A stretch of DNA of 46,905 nucleotides, from positions 35,486-82,390 of the forward strand of contig NZ_LMOG01000016.1 of the NCBI RefSeq assembly GCF_001423495.1, written 5' to 3'. This stretch comes from Xanthomonas sp. Leaf131. GTDB lineage: Bacteria > Pseudomonadota > Gammaproteobacteria > Xanthomonadales > Xanthomonadaceae. Positions 26,816 to 35,989 of the stretch are shown here, piece after piece (within the stretch, counting starts at the first letter, position 1; each line of letters opens with the position of its first letter). Both the position numbers and the translations under genes were made by a program. The notes below the pieces were generated by a model. The model was not told the origin of the DNA. It searched no databases and saw only the letters and a list, made by a program, of their open reading frames with translations.

Positions 26816-27376
26816 TCAGTGCTGCGACGCGTTCAACAGACGTTCCCAGCCGTCCTGGCCCAGGCGTTCCAGCGTCTCGATATTGCGCTCGACGATCACG
26901 TCCGGGTCGGGGAAGGCCGCGACTGCACGCTCCACGCTGTCTTCGCGCAGCAGGTGCAAAGTAGGGAAGGGCGAGCGGTTGGTGAAGTTGGCCACATCGT
27001 CCACGGCCGCACCGGCGAACTGATAGTCCGGATGGAAGCTGGCCACCTGCAACACGCCGTCCAGATCGAGCGCTTCCACGGCCGCATCGGCGTTGTCGAG
27101 GAAGTCGTTGTAGTCCAGAAAATCGGTGAGCACGTCCGGATGTACGATCAAGGTAGTGTCGATCTGCTCGGCCGAGGTATCGCGCAGCAGCACCAGTTCT
27201 TCGGCCAGTTGTTCCAGCAGCGCTTCGGGCGTGCTGGCATCGCTGAGCACCAGGCGCACCTGCTGCTTGACGTAGACCGCCTTGGCGAACGGGCACAGGT
27301 TCAAACCGATCACCGCGCGCTCGATCCACTGGCGGGTGGCGGTCAACGGATCAAGCGTGGAAGGCGTGGACGTCAT
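26816..27376 (-). CDS. DUF1415 domain-containing protein
   Basis: The product is a 186-residue cytosolic protein. WIERAVIGLNLCPFAKAVYV, with the conserved Cys-Pro-Phe, and NRSPFPTLHLLRE are characteristic of DUF1415, a family of unknown function in proteobacteria. The ATG at 27376 is preferred; the open frame continues to 27784 but the extra residues are Arg/Pro-rich and overlap the next gene antisense-like in another frame. The gene follows the alpha/beta hydrolase on the same strand by 148 bp. Confidence 0.87.
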   Translation of the reverse strand: MTSTPSTLDPLTATRQWIERAVIGLNLCPFAKAVYVKQQVRLVLSDASTPEALLEQLAEELVLLRDTSAEQIDTTLIVHPDVLTDFLDYNDFLDNADAAVEALDLDGVLQVASFHPDYQFAGAAVDDVANFTNRSPFPTLHLLREDSVERAVAAFPDPDVIVERNIETLERLGQDGWERLLNASQH

Positions 27377-27524
27377 CGTGGCGGCGGCGTGATGGAGCGT
27401 CAGTGTATGCGATCGCCGCTTTCGCGGCCGCGTGCGGTTGTGCGGCTTGCCTGGCCAAGCAGGCGCGACAGATGGCGGCGAGTGCTGCATGTCGAACCTG
27501 CCAGTCGGTTTTTCTGCAGCCGGC

Positions 27525-28271
27525 CTACCGCGTGTCGGTTTGCGTGGTGGTCGCCACATGTTCGCGCAGAAACGCGATCGATGCCTGTGCAACCGCATCG
27601 GCATGCGGGGTTTTGTGCGGCGAACCGATCGCATGCGCGCCAGTGTCGAACGCTGTTGCACGTTTGCTGCCTGGCGCGGTGCCGAGCGCATCGAACATGT
27701 CCAGCATTGCCGGCACCGAGGCGGTGGGATCTTCGTCACCGTTGGCCGCGCGGTAGTAGCCAACAAACACCGGGCAGCGCACACGTAACCACGGAGGATC
27801 GGCGGCCACGCTTGCGAACAAGCTGCGCAGCGCGCGGAATCCGTCCGGGTGGATGATGTTCGACCAGAACGCCACGGCGGCAGCAGTGCGCGGGCGTGGA
27901 TCGGTCAAAGGCGCTTGCGCCATGCAGACCTGATCGAGCAGTGCAGGGTCGGCCGGCCGGATGCCGGGCGACCACGCCACAACCGCCGCCACATCTTCTG
28001 GTTGTTGCGCCGCAAGCCACAAACCCAGCGTGCCGCCCATGGACGAGCCGACAATCGCCACGCGCTCGCCCATCCGCTGCGCCTGCGCCAATGCTTGCAG
28101 TGCCGATGCCTGCAACGTGGCAGGCGTGAGTCCTTGCATCGCATCGGCCGCACTGCATCCATGACCGGGCCAACGATGCACGTAGAGGTTGGCCCCCAAC
28201 GCATCGGCCATCTGTTCGGGCAGGTCGCCGGCTTCGCCCGGGCTGGCCATGAATCCGTGCAGGTACAGCAA
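27525..28271 (-). CDS. YqiA-like alpha/beta hydrolase, start uncertain
   Basis: The product has at least 248 residues. The oxyanion segment LYLHGFMASP is followed by the nucleophile elbow VGSSMGG (Ser77 from this start), a late Asp in a DEDPTAS segment, and His in DTGAHAIG. This is a YqiA/YcfP-like esterase fold; the substrate is unknown. The only usual start codon near the domain is TTG 28271, which leaves no residues before the first strand. The same frame continues upstream for about 27 codons with protein-like sequence (KPGNAARCHWQHAAQTRTP) back to the yajQ stop, without ATG, GTG or TTG. An ATC at 28352 or translation running on from yajQ is possible. It lies directly behind yajQ. Confidence 0.78.
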   Translation of the reverse strand: MLYLHGFMASPGEAGDLPEQMADALGANLYVHRWPGHGCSAADAMQGLTPATLQASALQALAQAQRMGERVAIVGSSMGGTLGLWLAAQQPEDVAAVVAWSPGIRPADPALLDQVCMAQAPLTDPRPRTAAAVAFWSNIIHPDGFRALRSLFASVAADPPWLRVRCPVFVGYYRAANGDEDPTASVPAMLDMFDALGTAPGSKRATAFDTGAHAIGSPHKTPHADAVAQASIAFLREHVATTTQTDTR

Positions 28272-28359
28272 CGCCAGCGGCGTGCGTGTCTGCGCCGCAT
28301 GTTGCCAGTGGCAACGTGCCGCGTTGCCGGGCTTGAGGTCGGTGCTGTCGATGCGTGGC

Positions 28360-28845
28360 TCAGTCGCGGAAGTTGTCGAACTGCAGCGGCAGCTCGAAAT
28401 CGGCCTTCTTCAGCAGCGCCATCGCATCCTGCAGATCGTCGCGCTTCTTGCCGCTCACGCGCAGCTTGTCGCCATTGATCTGCGCTTCGACCTTGAGCTT
28501 GGCTTCCTTCAACTTGGCGACCAACTGCTTGGCCTGCTTCTGCTCGATGCCCTGCTTGACGGTGACCTTCTGGCGCGCACCGGCCAGATTGGTTTCCATA
28601 TCGCCGAACTCCAGGCAACGCACGTCGATGCCGCGGGCCAGCAGGCGCGCGCGCAGGATGTCGGTCATCTGCTTGACTTGGAAATCGCTGGGTGCGGACT
28701 GGTTGATCACCTTGTCGTCTTCCAGCTCGAACCTGGCCTCCACGCCCTTGAAGTCGAAGCGCGTATCGAGCTCGCGATTGGCCTGGTCCACCGCATTGGT
28801 CAGTTCGTGCTTGTCGACTTCGGAGATCACGTCGAAGGAAGGCAT
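28360..28845 (-). CDS. yajQ: YajQ family cyclic di-GMP-binding protein
   Basis: The product has 161 residues, the usual size. It opens MPSFDVISEVDKHELTNAVD and has RFDFKGVEARFELEDDKV, IRARG-type and VKQGIEQKQAKQLVAKLKEA segments, all typical of YajQ with its two ferredoxin-like halves. The homologue XC_3703 of Xanthomonas campestris binds cyclic di-GMP, interacts with a transcription factor and affects virulence (established for that protein). Strong ribosome site AGGAGC before ATG 28845. It heads a minus-strand group with the alpha/beta hydrolase. Confidence 0.94.
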   Translation of the reverse strand: MPSFDVISEVDKHELTNAVDQANRELDTRFDFKGVEARFELEDDKVINQSAPSDFQVKQMTDILRARLLARGIDVRCLEFGDMETNLAGARQKVTVKQGIEQKQAKQLVAKLKEAKLKVEAQINGDKLRVSGKKRDDLQDAMALLKKADFELPLQFDNFRD

Positions 28846-28967
28846 GCAAAGCTCCTGCTATCTGAAAACAACCGCCATTCTAGGCCATCGTGCTCAACGC
28901 CATCGCGCCGTGGGCACCGCCGAACCACGCATTGGCGGTCGGCGCGCAGTCGCAGCGATAATGCGCC

Positions 28968-29864
28968 ATGCCCACCACCCGCTCTCCGCTTCCCGCCATC
29001 GCCTGGATGGTGGCCGCCGTGGCCTGCTTCTCGCTGATGGATGCGGGCATGAAGCTATTGTCGGCGCATTACCCGCCGTTGCAGGTCACCTTGTTGCGTG
29101 GTGCCGCCTCGCTGCCGTTCGTGCTGGTGTGGGTGTTCGCCACCGCCGGCCCGCGCTCGATCGTGCCGGTACGCTGGGGCCTGCACCTGCTGCGCGGGGT
29201 GCTGGGCATGGTGATGATCGGTTGCTTCGTCTACGGCCTGAAGCGCATGCCGCTGTCCACCGCCTACACGCTGTATTTCGTCGCCCCGTTGCTGGTGGCG
29301 GCGCTGTCGGTGCCGCTGCTGGGCGAGCAGGTGGGGCCGCGACGCTGGACCGCGATTGCCATTGGCCTGGTCGGGGTGATCGTGGTGTTGGGGCCGGGCG
29401 TGGACGGCTTGATCTCGCTGCCCGGCCTGATGGTGCTGCTGGCGGCCGCTGCCTACGCCATCGCGGCCCTCACCGTGAGCCTGTTGACCCGCACCGACAC
29501 CCCTCAGGCGATGGTGGTGTGGTTTTTGCTGTTCATGGCGATCGGCGCCGGCCTGCTGGCCATTCCCGGCTGGGTGCCGCTGCGGGGTGAGCACGCCTGG
29601 TTGATCGCCGGTATGGGCCTGGCCGGCGCGCTGGGGCAAATTGCACTGACCCAGGCCTTTCTGCGCGGCGAAGCCTCGATGATCGCGCCACTGGAATACA
29701 CCGGCCTGGTCTGGGTGATCGGGTGGGATTGACTGCTGTGGCAAACCCTGCCCGACAACTGGACCTGGACCGGCGCCGGCATCATCGTCGCCAGCGGGCT
29801 GTATTTGTTGCGGCGGGAGCGGATTCGCAAGGCGGATCGCCTGACGCCGCTAGATAAGCCGTGA
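28968..29864 (+). pseudogene. DMT/EamA family transporter with in-frame TGA
   Basis: The reading frame encodes a ten-helix drug/metabolite exporter of about 298 residues, with two EamA repeats (MPTTRSPLPAIAWMVAAVAC at the start; LLGEQVGPRRWTAIAIGLVG mid-way). Codon 255 (29730-29732) is TGA, in the context VIGWD-stop-LLWQTLPDNW. The frame then continues unbroken through the final helix (GAGIIVASGLYLLRRE) to TGA 29862-29864. A TGG-to-TGA change of a Trp codon explains it. The shortened protein (254 residues, ending 29732) would lack helix ten and the tail. Either the gene is broken or the truncated exporter still works. A GATAAT -10 candidate (28957) sits close to the ATG. Confidence 0.85.
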
Positions 29865-29932
29865 TTGGGGATTGGGCATTCGCTAGAGCAACGGCAAGGC
29901 GCTTTGGCTTTTGCGAATCCCCAATCCCGAAT
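29864..29932. repeat. Long imperfect inverted repeat
   Basis: ATTGGGGATTGGGCATTCGC at 29864-29883 pairs with GCGAATCCCCAATCCCGAAT at 29913-29932 with few mismatches. Similar GGGAATCGGGAAT-type hairpins appear at 46795-46870 and degenerate strings at 14010-14043. It is another dispersed Xanthomonas intergenic repeat and may end the exporter transcript. Confidence 0.75.
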
Positions 29933-30018
29933 CCTCACTCCCTACCTTAGAACTCAATGGAATATCGTCCGCAAACATTGACTGGTAGGCTTCACGGCCC
30001 CCCAATCGGCCACGCGCG

Positions 30019-31026
30019 GTGATCCAGTTTCAGCGCCTGCACAAGTCTTATTCCGTTGACGGTCGCCAGATCGTGGCGCTGCACCCGCTCGATCTGCGGA
30101 TCGGCCCTGGCGAAGTGTTCGGCATCATCGGCCATTCCGGCGCCGGCAAATCGACGCTGATCCGGTTGATCAACCGGCTGGAAGAACCCAGCGGCGGGCG
30201 CCTGCTGATCGGCGAGGAGGACGTCATCGCGCAGGACAGCCAGGGCCTGCGCGCGCTGCGCCGGCGTATCGGCATGATCTTCCAGCACTTCAATCTGCTG
30301 TCTTCGCGCACCGTGGCCGGCAATGTGGCGTTCCCGCTGGAGCTGGCCGGCACCCCGCGCGCGGAGGTCGATGCGCGCGTGGCCGAGTTGCTGGCGCGGG
30401 TGGGGCTGGAGCAGCACGCCAACAAGTACCCGGCGCAGTTGTCCGGCGGGCAGAAGCAGCGCGTGGGCATTGCGCGCGCGCTGGCCACCCGGCCGCAGAT
30501 CCTGCTGTGCGACGAGGCCACCAGCGCGCTGGATCCGCAGACCACCGCCTCGGTGCTGCAACTGCTGGCGCAGATCAATCGCGAGCTGGGCCTGACCATC
30601 GTGCTGATCACCCATGAGATGGACGTGATCCGCCGCGTCTGCGACCGCGTGGCAGTGCTGGACGCCGGCAAGCTGGTGGAAACCGGCCCGGTGACCGAGG
30701 TGTTCCTGCATCCGCAGCACGCCACCACCCGGCGCTTCGTCTCCGAAGCCGAACACGTGGACGAAGCCGAGCTGCATCGCGACTTCGCTGCGGTGGGCGG
30801 GCGCATCGTGCGGCTGACCTTTCTTGGCAACGGCACCTACGAACCGGTGCTCGGCCGCATCGCCCGCGAGACCGGCGTGGACTACAACATCCTGTCCGGG
30901 CGCGTGGACCGCATCAAGGACACCCCATACGGCCAGCTCATCGTCGCCTTGACCGGCGGCGACCATAACGCGGCACGTGCCGGCTTCGTTGCAGCGGGTG
31001 TGCAAGTGGAGGATCTGCGCGTATGA
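30019..31026 (+). CDS. metN: Methionine ABC transporter ATP-binding protein MetN
   Basis: The product has 335 residues. It is the ATPase of the D/L-methionine importer. Walker [10 protein letters not shown] (38-46), signature [15 protein letters not shown], Walker [13 protein letters not shown] and the switch His in ITHEMD are intact. The C-terminal NIL regulatory domain (about 255-330) that binds methionine and inhibits transport in relatives is present ([20 protein letters not shown]). The start is GTG 30019, which gives the expected [13 protein letters not shown]-terminus. It overlaps metI by four bases (ATGA). I see no riboswitch in the 80 bp upstream. Confidence 0.95.
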   Translation: MIQFQRLHKSYSVDGRQIVALHPLDLRIGPGEVFGIIGHSGAGKSTLIRLINRLEEPSGGRLLIGEEDVIAQDSQGLRALRRRIGMIFQHFNLLSSRTVAGNVAFPLELAGTPRAEVDARVAELLARVGLEQHANKYPAQLSGGQKQRVGIARALATRPQILLCDEATSALDPQTTASVLQLLAQINRELGLTIVLITHEMDVIRRVCDRVAVLDAGKLVETGPVTEVFLHPQHATTRRFVSEAEHVDEAELHRDFAAVGGRIVRLTFLGNGTYEPVLGRIARETGVDYNILSGRVDRIKDTPYGQLIVALTGGDHNAARAGFVAAGVQVEDLRV

Positions 31027-31718
31027 CTCTGTTGATCGCCACTGCCGATGGGTTCTTCCGCAATCTCGATGCCGGCAAGTGGGGCGACATCGGCCAGGCC
31101 ACGCTCGACACCTTGCTGATGCTGGCCGGCGCGCTGCCGCTGACGTTGTTGATCGGCCTGCCGCTGGGCGTGGCGCTGTTCCTGTGCGGCGCGCCGCAGC
31201 TGCGCCGTCGCCCGGTGCTGTACGGCGCACTCGCGGCGCTGATCAATTTGCTGCGCTCGGTGCCCTTCATCATCCTGATGATCGCAATGATCCCGCTCAC
31301 GCTGATGCTGATGGGCACCTCGCTGGGCGTGCGCGGCGCGATCCTGCCGCTGGTAGTTGGCGCCGCACCGTTCTACGCGCGCCTGGTGGAAACCGCCTTG
31401 CGCGAGGTGGACCGCGGCATTATCGAAGCCAGCCAGGCGATGGGCGCCACCACGTGGCAGCTGGTGCTGCGGGTGTTGCTGCCCGAAGCGCGCCCGGGGC
31501 TGATTGCCGGTGCCACCGTGACCACCATCGCGTTGATCGGTTTCACTGCGATGGGCGGTGCGATCGGTTCCGGCGGGCTGGGCGATGTGGCCTATCGCGA
31601 AGGCTATTTGCGCTCGCATTCGGATGTGGCGCTGGTCACCGTGATCGCCTTGCTGGTGTTGGTGCAGCTGCTGCAGATGCTGGGCGACCGGCTGGTGGCG
31701 CGCTACAGCCGGCGCTGA
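31023..31718 (+). CDS. metI: Methionine ABC transporter permease MetI
   Basis: The product has 231 residues and about five membrane helices: [39 protein letters not shown] and others. The EAA loop [22 protein letters not shown] contacts MetN, and the [25 protein letters not shown] end is diagnostic of MetI. It forms the membrane channel of the methionine importer. The ATG overlaps the metN stop by four bases, so they are translationally coupled. metQ follows after 136 bp. Confidence 0.95.
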   Translation: MTLLIATADGFFRNLDAGKWGDIGQATLDTLLMLAGALPLTLLIGLPLGVALFLCGAPQLRRRPVLYGALAALINLLRSVPFIILMIAMIPLTLMLMGTSLGVRGAILPLVVGAAPFYARLVETALREVDRGIIEASQAMGATTWQLVLRVLLPEARPGLIAGATVTTIALIGFTAMGGAIGSGGLGDVAYREGYLRSHSDVALVTVIALLVLVQLLQMLGDRLVARYSRR

Positions 31719-31854
31719 GGTCGATGCGACTGTGTGCCGACGCGGCGCAAAGGTCCACGCAAGAGACACGGGCTTGCGAATCCCCGCTGCACCCACGGTC
31801 TGCTAGGTTTACCTTCTGCGGCAGTGCCGCATTCCTCTCCCCACGGATCCCTAC

Positions 31855-32658
31855 ATGAGCACATTCGCGTTTCGTTCCCTCCTGGCTGCGGCCACGCTGG
31901 CGTTGGCGTCCTGTGGTGGCAATGGCGGCAGCAGTGGCGGCGACACCCTCACCGTGGCCGCCACGGCAGTGCCGCATGCCGAGATCCTGGAGGTGGTCGA
32001 GCCGCTGCTGGCCAAGCAGGGCGTCAAGCTGGACGTGCGCGTGTTCAACGACTACGTGCAGCCCAACGACCAGGTCGTGCAGAAGCAGATCGACGTCAAT
32101 TACTTCCAGACCGAGCCGTATCTGGACGCCTACAACCGCGATCGCAAGAGCCAGCTGGTGACCGTGGTCGGCGTGCATATCGAACCGTTCGGAGCTTATT
32201 CGCGCCGGTTCAAGACCCTGGCCGAGCTGCCTACCGGTGCGGATGTGGTGATTCCCAACGACCCGAGCAACAACAGCCGCGCGCTGATCCTGCTCGACAA
32301 GGCCGGCGTGATCAAACTCAAGGATCCGAGCAACGCACTGTCCAGCCAGCGCGATATCGTCGAAAACCCCAAGCAGCTGAAATTCCGCGAGCTCGATTCG
32401 GCGATGCTGCCGCGCGTGCTCGATCAGGTCGATCTGGCGCTGATCAACACCAACTACGCACTCGACGCCGGGCTCAATCCGACCCGCGATGCGCTGGCGA
32501 TCGAAAGCAAGGACTCGCCGTACGTGAACTTCCTGGTGGCGCGCCCGGACAACAAGGACGATGCGCGCGTGCAGAAGCTGGCCAAGGCCTTGACCAGCCC
32601 CGAAGTGAAGGCCTTCATCGAGCAGAAGTACAAAGGCGCGGTGTTGCCGGCGTTTTAG
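31855..32658 (+). CDS. metQ: Methionine-binding lipoprotein MetQ
   Basis: The product has 267 residues. It is a lipoprotein with signal MSTFAFRSLLAAATLALAS and lipobox Cys20, anchored to the outer face of the inner membrane to deliver methionine to MetNI. Family motifs: TAVPHAEILEVVEPLLAKQG, VDVNYFQTEPYLDAYNR-like region, HIEPFGAYS, VIPNDPSNNSRALILLDKAG and LINTNYALDAGLNP, all NlpA/MetQ type. It is in the same direction as metNI and probably in the operon, though the 136-bp gap may carry its own promoter. The ribosome site is weak. Confidence 0.95.
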   Translation: MSTFAFRSLLAAATLALASCGGNGGSSGGDTLTVAATAVPHAEILEVVEPLLAKQGVKLDVRVFNDYVQPNDQVVQKQIDVNYFQTEPYLDAYNRDRKSQLVTVVGVHIEPFGAYSRRFKTLAELPTGADVVIPNDPSNNSRALILLDKAGVIKLKDPSNALSSQRDIVENPKQLKFRELDSAMLPRVLDQVDLALINTNYALDAGLNPTRDALAIESKDSPYVNFLVARPDNKDDARVQKLAKALTSPEVKAFIEQKYKGAVLPAF

Positions 32659-32688
32659 AGCCGCGCTTAATCCGCAACCGAGCATCTG

Positions 32689-33246
32689 ATGCCACTTCTC
32701 CTCGCTATTCCGCTGGCCGTGATCATCGCTCTGGCGGTGTTCGCGGTGCTGTTTCCGTTGTCGCTGGTGCAGCGCTTCCGTGTCGGTACTGCGCGGCGAC
32801 AGGCCCGTGGATGGTTGTTGATGATCAATCTAGCCTCGGCTGCGCTCTCCAACGTGTTGTTCGTCATTTTCGCGCTGGTTGCTGCGGCGTTCTGGCCCGG
32901 CGCGATCAGCCACGCCGCAGTCGGCTGGGCCTGCGGGCTGGCCTTGGGTCTGCTGGCGTTGCGGTTGACCCGCTTCGAGCGCACCCAGCAGGGCCTGTTT
33001 TACCGGCCCAATCTGTGGCTGGTGCTCGCAGTGACGGCGTTGGTGGTAGTACGCGTCATCGCCGGCATGGTGCAGGGCTGGCGCAGCGCCTGGCAGGGTG
33101 TGGCCTGGCCCACGGAAGGTTGGCTCAGTCATGCGAGTTTGCTGGGCGCGGCCGGCGTGCTGCTCGGTTATGCACTCGCGTATGCCACCTTGCTGTGGTG
33201 GCGTTGGCGCAGTGCGCGCTTGCGCGGCAGCGTGTACTGGCGTTGA
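32689..33246 (+). CDS. Integral membrane protein (possible DUF1453/CcdC-like)
   Basis: The product has 185 residues with about five hydrophobic helices (roughly 1-27, 42-71, 76-95, 108-131, 149-173). The segment LTRFERTQQGLFYRPNLWLV just before helix four, with Tyr-Arg-Pro-Asn-Leu-Trp, recalls DUF1453/CcdC-like membrane proteins; this is a weak recollection, not a firm match. It starts 30 bp after metQ and could be read through from it, but no functional tie to methionine uptake is evident. It is followed by a bidirectional terminator at 33417-33445. Confidence 0.7.
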   Translation: MPLLLAIPLAVIIALAVFAVLFPLSLVQRFRVGTARRQARGWLLMINLASAALSNVLFVIFALVAAAFWPGAISHAAVGWACGLALGLLALRLTRFERTQQGLFYRPNLWLVLAVTALVVVRVIAGMVQGWRSAWQGVAWPTEGWLSHASLLGAAGVLLGYALAYATLLWWRWRSARLRGSVYWR

Positions 33247-33416
33247 GCTGGCGCTGGAATTCGTACGTCAGCGAGTGTCGATACTTCACTGGCACTGGCA
33301 CTGGCAAGGACTGGACCCGAGCACGGGCGAGCTGCCCATCACGCGCAGCGCTCGCACCCAGATCGCACGGGAGATCCAGCGCTCCGAATTGAGGCAGCGC
33401 AGTGATTTCCACGCAC

Positions 33417-33445
33417 AAAAAAACGGGCCTTTCGGCCCGTTTTTC
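33417..33445. terminator. Bidirectional rho-independent terminator
   Basis: The stem ACGGGCC / GGCCCGT with loop TTTC, extended by A runs on the left and T runs on the right, can end transcripts from both sides. It serves the membrane-protein gene (plus) and ompW (minus, stop at 33477). Confidence 0.92.
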
Positions 33446-33476
33446 TTCAACTTGAACGTTGCCTGCTGGAGCGTGC

Positions 33477-34148
33477 TTAGAAGCGCGCGCCGACACCGAA
33501 GCCGACGGTCCACGGATCCAGTTCCAGCTCGCTGCCGGTGCCCTGGCCGCCCACGCGCAGTTCCGGGCGCGAACGCATGTAGCGGGCGTCTGCACGTGCA
33601 AACCAGGTGGAGTTGATGTTCATGTCCACGCCGACGGTGCCGATGACACCCTTGGCGGTGTCCAGGCCCACGTGCTGACCGCTGGTCGATACCGCGTCGA
33701 TCTTCTCGTTGCTGAAGTTCGACTCGTAGTAGCCCACGCCCACGAACGGACGGAACACGTTGTCGGCCTGGCCGAAGTGATACTGGCCGCTGATGGCGAT
33801 CGGCTGCTGCTCGACGGTACCGACCTTGCCCACGCCATCGGCGTTGACGCGGTGGTTGAACTTGTCGGCTGCGCCCCAGACTTCAACGGCCCAGTTGTCG
33901 TTGATGTAGTAGCTGGCGCTCAGCGTCGGCGCCGGGCCGCCATCGACGTCCAGGCCCGGAGCCGGGTCGTTCTTCGGCTTGATCAGGGCCACACCGCCGA
34001 CCACTGCCCAATGCTTGCCAGAGGCGCTATCGGCGCTGGTGGAAGCCGAGGAGGTGTCACCGGTGTAGGTGGTGTCTTGTGCAAATGCAGACGGCGCAAA
34101 CGCAAGTGCGGATACGGCAGCCAGGCTCAGGATGGAAATGGAACGCAT
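33477..34148 (-). CDS. ompW: OmpW family outer membrane protein
   Basis: The product has 223 residues. A signal peptide (residues 1-23, SILSLAAVSALAFAPSAFA) precedes an eight-stranded barrel with family segments SASYYINDNWAVEVWGAAD, FGQADNVFRPFVGVGYYESN and VDMNINSTWFARADARYMRS. The terminal strand WTVGFGVGARF ends in Phe as barrel-assembly substrates do. OmpW proteins form narrow hydrophobic channels; the substrate is unknown. The region KHWAVVGGVALIKPKNDPAPG is the usual OmpW first strand. Monocistronic, with the terminator at 33417-33445 just downstream. Confidence 0.93.
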   Translation of the reverse strand: MRSISILSLAAVSALAFAPSAFAQDTTYTGDTSSASTSADSASGKHWAVVGGVALIKPKNDPAPGLDVDGGPAPTLSASYYINDNWAVEVWGAADKFNHRVNADGVGKVGTVEQQPIAISGQYHFGQADNVFRPFVGVGYYESNFSNEKIDAVSTSGQHVGLDTAKGVIGTVGVDMNINSTWFARADARYMRSRPELRVGGQGTGSELELDPWTVGFGVGARF

Positions 34149-34289
34149 TGGGGGTCTCCTCGTGTTCTTGTTGGGCCCGTGGAGTGGGCCGCGCCAAAGC
34201 TATTCCTGAAAATCTGAATCCACGCCCACCTGCGGCTCGCTAAAATTTCGTTTGTTCAGGAACTTTCTGGAGAAGGCCGTGGTTGCGAC

Positions 34290-34850
34290 GTGCAAGCTGA
34301 AAACAACATTCACGCAGATGCGACCGCTGTGACGAAAAACGACGTGTTGCAAGGCCTGCCAGCGCACATTCGCAGCGATTGCCGGGTGCTGGTGCTCGGT
34401 TCGATGCCGGGCAACGCCTCGTTGGACGCAGCGATGTACTACGCACATCCACGCAACCGGTTCTGGCCGCTGATGCAGGCTTTGTTGGGTATCGATGCAA
34501 GCGCTGCGTATGCCGAACGCCTGGAGGCGTTGGCGCACTGCGGCGTCGGCTTGTGGGATGTGATCGGCCAATGCGAACGGCGCGGCAGCCTGGATACGGC
34601 CATCGTCGCCAGCAGCATCGTGGTCAATCCGTTGGCGGCGCGCCTGGCGATGCTGCCGCAGCTGCGCGCGGTGGCCTGCAATGGTGCCGCTGCGGCGCAG
34701 GCGTGGCGTCGGCACGTGCAACCGCTGTTGCCAACGCAGTTGCAGGCAGTGCCGGTCTGGGCGTTGCCGTCCACCAGCCCGGCCAACGCAGCGTGGTCGC
34801 TGCAGCGCTTGTGCGACGCCTGGCAGCCGTTGCGCGATGCCTTGGACTAG
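34290..34850 (+). CDS. DNA-deoxyinosine (hypoxanthine) glycosylase, UDG family 6
   Basis: The product has 186 residues. It is a base-excision repair enzyme removing hypoxanthine or related deaminated bases. The family pattern is clear: LVLGSMPGNASLD, then YYAHPRNRFWPLM, GLWDVIGQCERRGSLD and the late LPSTSPANA. These are the motifs of the DNA-deoxyinosine glycosylase branch of the uracil-DNA glycosylase superfamily. It starts at GTG 34290, with a second GTG at 34329 giving 173 residues as an alternative; no in-frame ATG precedes the domain. It is divergent from ompW. Confidence 0.9.
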   Translation: MQAENNIHADATAVTKNDVLQGLPAHIRSDCRVLVLGSMPGNASLDAAMYYAHPRNRFWPLMQALLGIDASAAYAERLEALAHCGVGLWDVIGQCERRGSLDTAIVASSIVVNPLAARLAMLPQLRAVACNGAAAAQAWRRHVQPLLPTQLQAVPVWALPSTSPANAAWSLQRLCDAWQPLRDALD

Positions 34851-35102
34851 CGACGTTGGCCAGCCATGTATCGACGTCGTGATCGAAGACATGCCCATGA
34901 TCGAGACGTGAGCGAGGCGCATGGTGCCGTTCGAGCGAGGCGCGCGCGTTTTAGCGGCTTGAACCAACGCGCGTACCAACTGCAGCGCCGATTCGACCGG
35001 CTGCGGCCCGGCAATCGGCCATAAGTCATGTCAGCGTCCGGCACAGGCGCGCGCCAGGCACGCGCGCGCATGCTGCATGCCAACGCACAACGGAGCAGCG
35101 GG

Positions 35103-35861
35103 ATGACGAGCAAACACGGATTGACGATGGCGATCGGGCTGCTGGCAGGCCTGTTCGGCGTCGTGAGCGCGGCAGCGGCCGACGACCTGCATTGCGAGGT
35201 CGAGAGCGACTACGACCTCACGCTCAACTCGCGCAGTCTGATCCTGATCCGCGAATCGGGCACGCCGCAACGCCTGGTGATGCGCCAGGGCGCCTTGTTC
35301 GTCGACGACCGCTGGGTTGCGTTGAGCGCAGACGATCGCGCCCGGTTGATCCAGTTCGAGCGGCAGACCCGCGATGTGGTGCCGCTGGCGCAGGAGGTCG
35401 GGCGAGAAGCGGCCGACATCGCCGTCACCGCGCTGGGCGAAGTGGCAGCCGGTTTCAGCCGCACCCCGGAGGCCACCCGCACCCAGATGGCAAACGTGCG
35501 CGAGAAGATCGATACGCGCTTGAAGCAGAGCTTCAGCAAAAGCCAGCTCACCACGATCGACATCGATGACGACATCGGCGCCATGGTGGCCGAGCTGTTA
35601 CCGCAACTGATCGGCGATGTCGTCGCCGGTGCGGTGCAGTCGGCACTGACCGGAAACGATGTGCAGCTGCGGTCGCTGGACGGTGTGGAAAAGCGCATCG
35701 AGCGCCTGATCGAGCCGCAGGCGCGCGCATTGCGGCCGCGCGCGCAGCAACTATGCGAGCGGGTCGAAGCGCTCGACACATTGGACAATGCGCTGGCGTA
35801 TCGTTTGCCCTCGGGCGAGCCACTGCAACTGTTGCGGGTCGATCGACGCGCCTCGAAATGA
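35103..35861 (+). CDS. DUF2884 (YggN-like) periplasmic protein
   Basis: The product has 252 residues. A signal peptide (KHGLTMAIGLLAGLFGVVSAAAA) precedes a mostly helical body with HCEVESDYDLTLNSRSLILI, QRLVMRQGALFVDDRWVALS and FERQTRDVVPLAQEVGREAA. These fit DUF2884/YggN, a family of unknown function. The ATG at 35103 sits at the signal peptide with GGAGC upstream; an earlier ATG at 35028 would add 25 Arg/Ala-rich residues. It stands alone upstream of the aceF operon. Confidence 0.82.
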   Translation: MTSKHGLTMAIGLLAGLFGVVSAAAADDLHCEVESDYDLTLNSRSLILIRESGTPQRLVMRQGALFVDDRWVALSADDRARLIQFERQTRDVVPLAQEVGREAADIAVTALGEVAAGFSRTPEATRTQMANVREKIDTRLKQSFSKSQLTTIDIDDDIGAMVAELLPQLIGDVVAGAVQSALTGNDVQLRSLDGVEKRIERLIEPQARALRPRAQQLCERVEALDTLDNALAYRLPSGEPLQLLRVDRRASK

Positions 35862-35989
35862 TCCGGCGCGTGCGTGCGCAAACGCTGCATCCCACCCGGC
35901 GCGTGAGTTTTTCCACGGCAATGGTTGGCGCTGCGGCCCGCAGCCGGCCACAATAGGGGTTTCCCCATTCTGTTGCCGGAGTTCCCCGT

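Noticed and set aside
29730..29732. TGA as selenocysteine or programmed readthrough
   Set aside because: No selenocysteine-type stem-loop is evident, the family has Trp-like residues here, and a point mutation is simpler.
29938..30018. Methionine riboswitch before metN
   Set aside because: The space is too short and shows no paired elements like known S-adenosylmethionine riboswitches.
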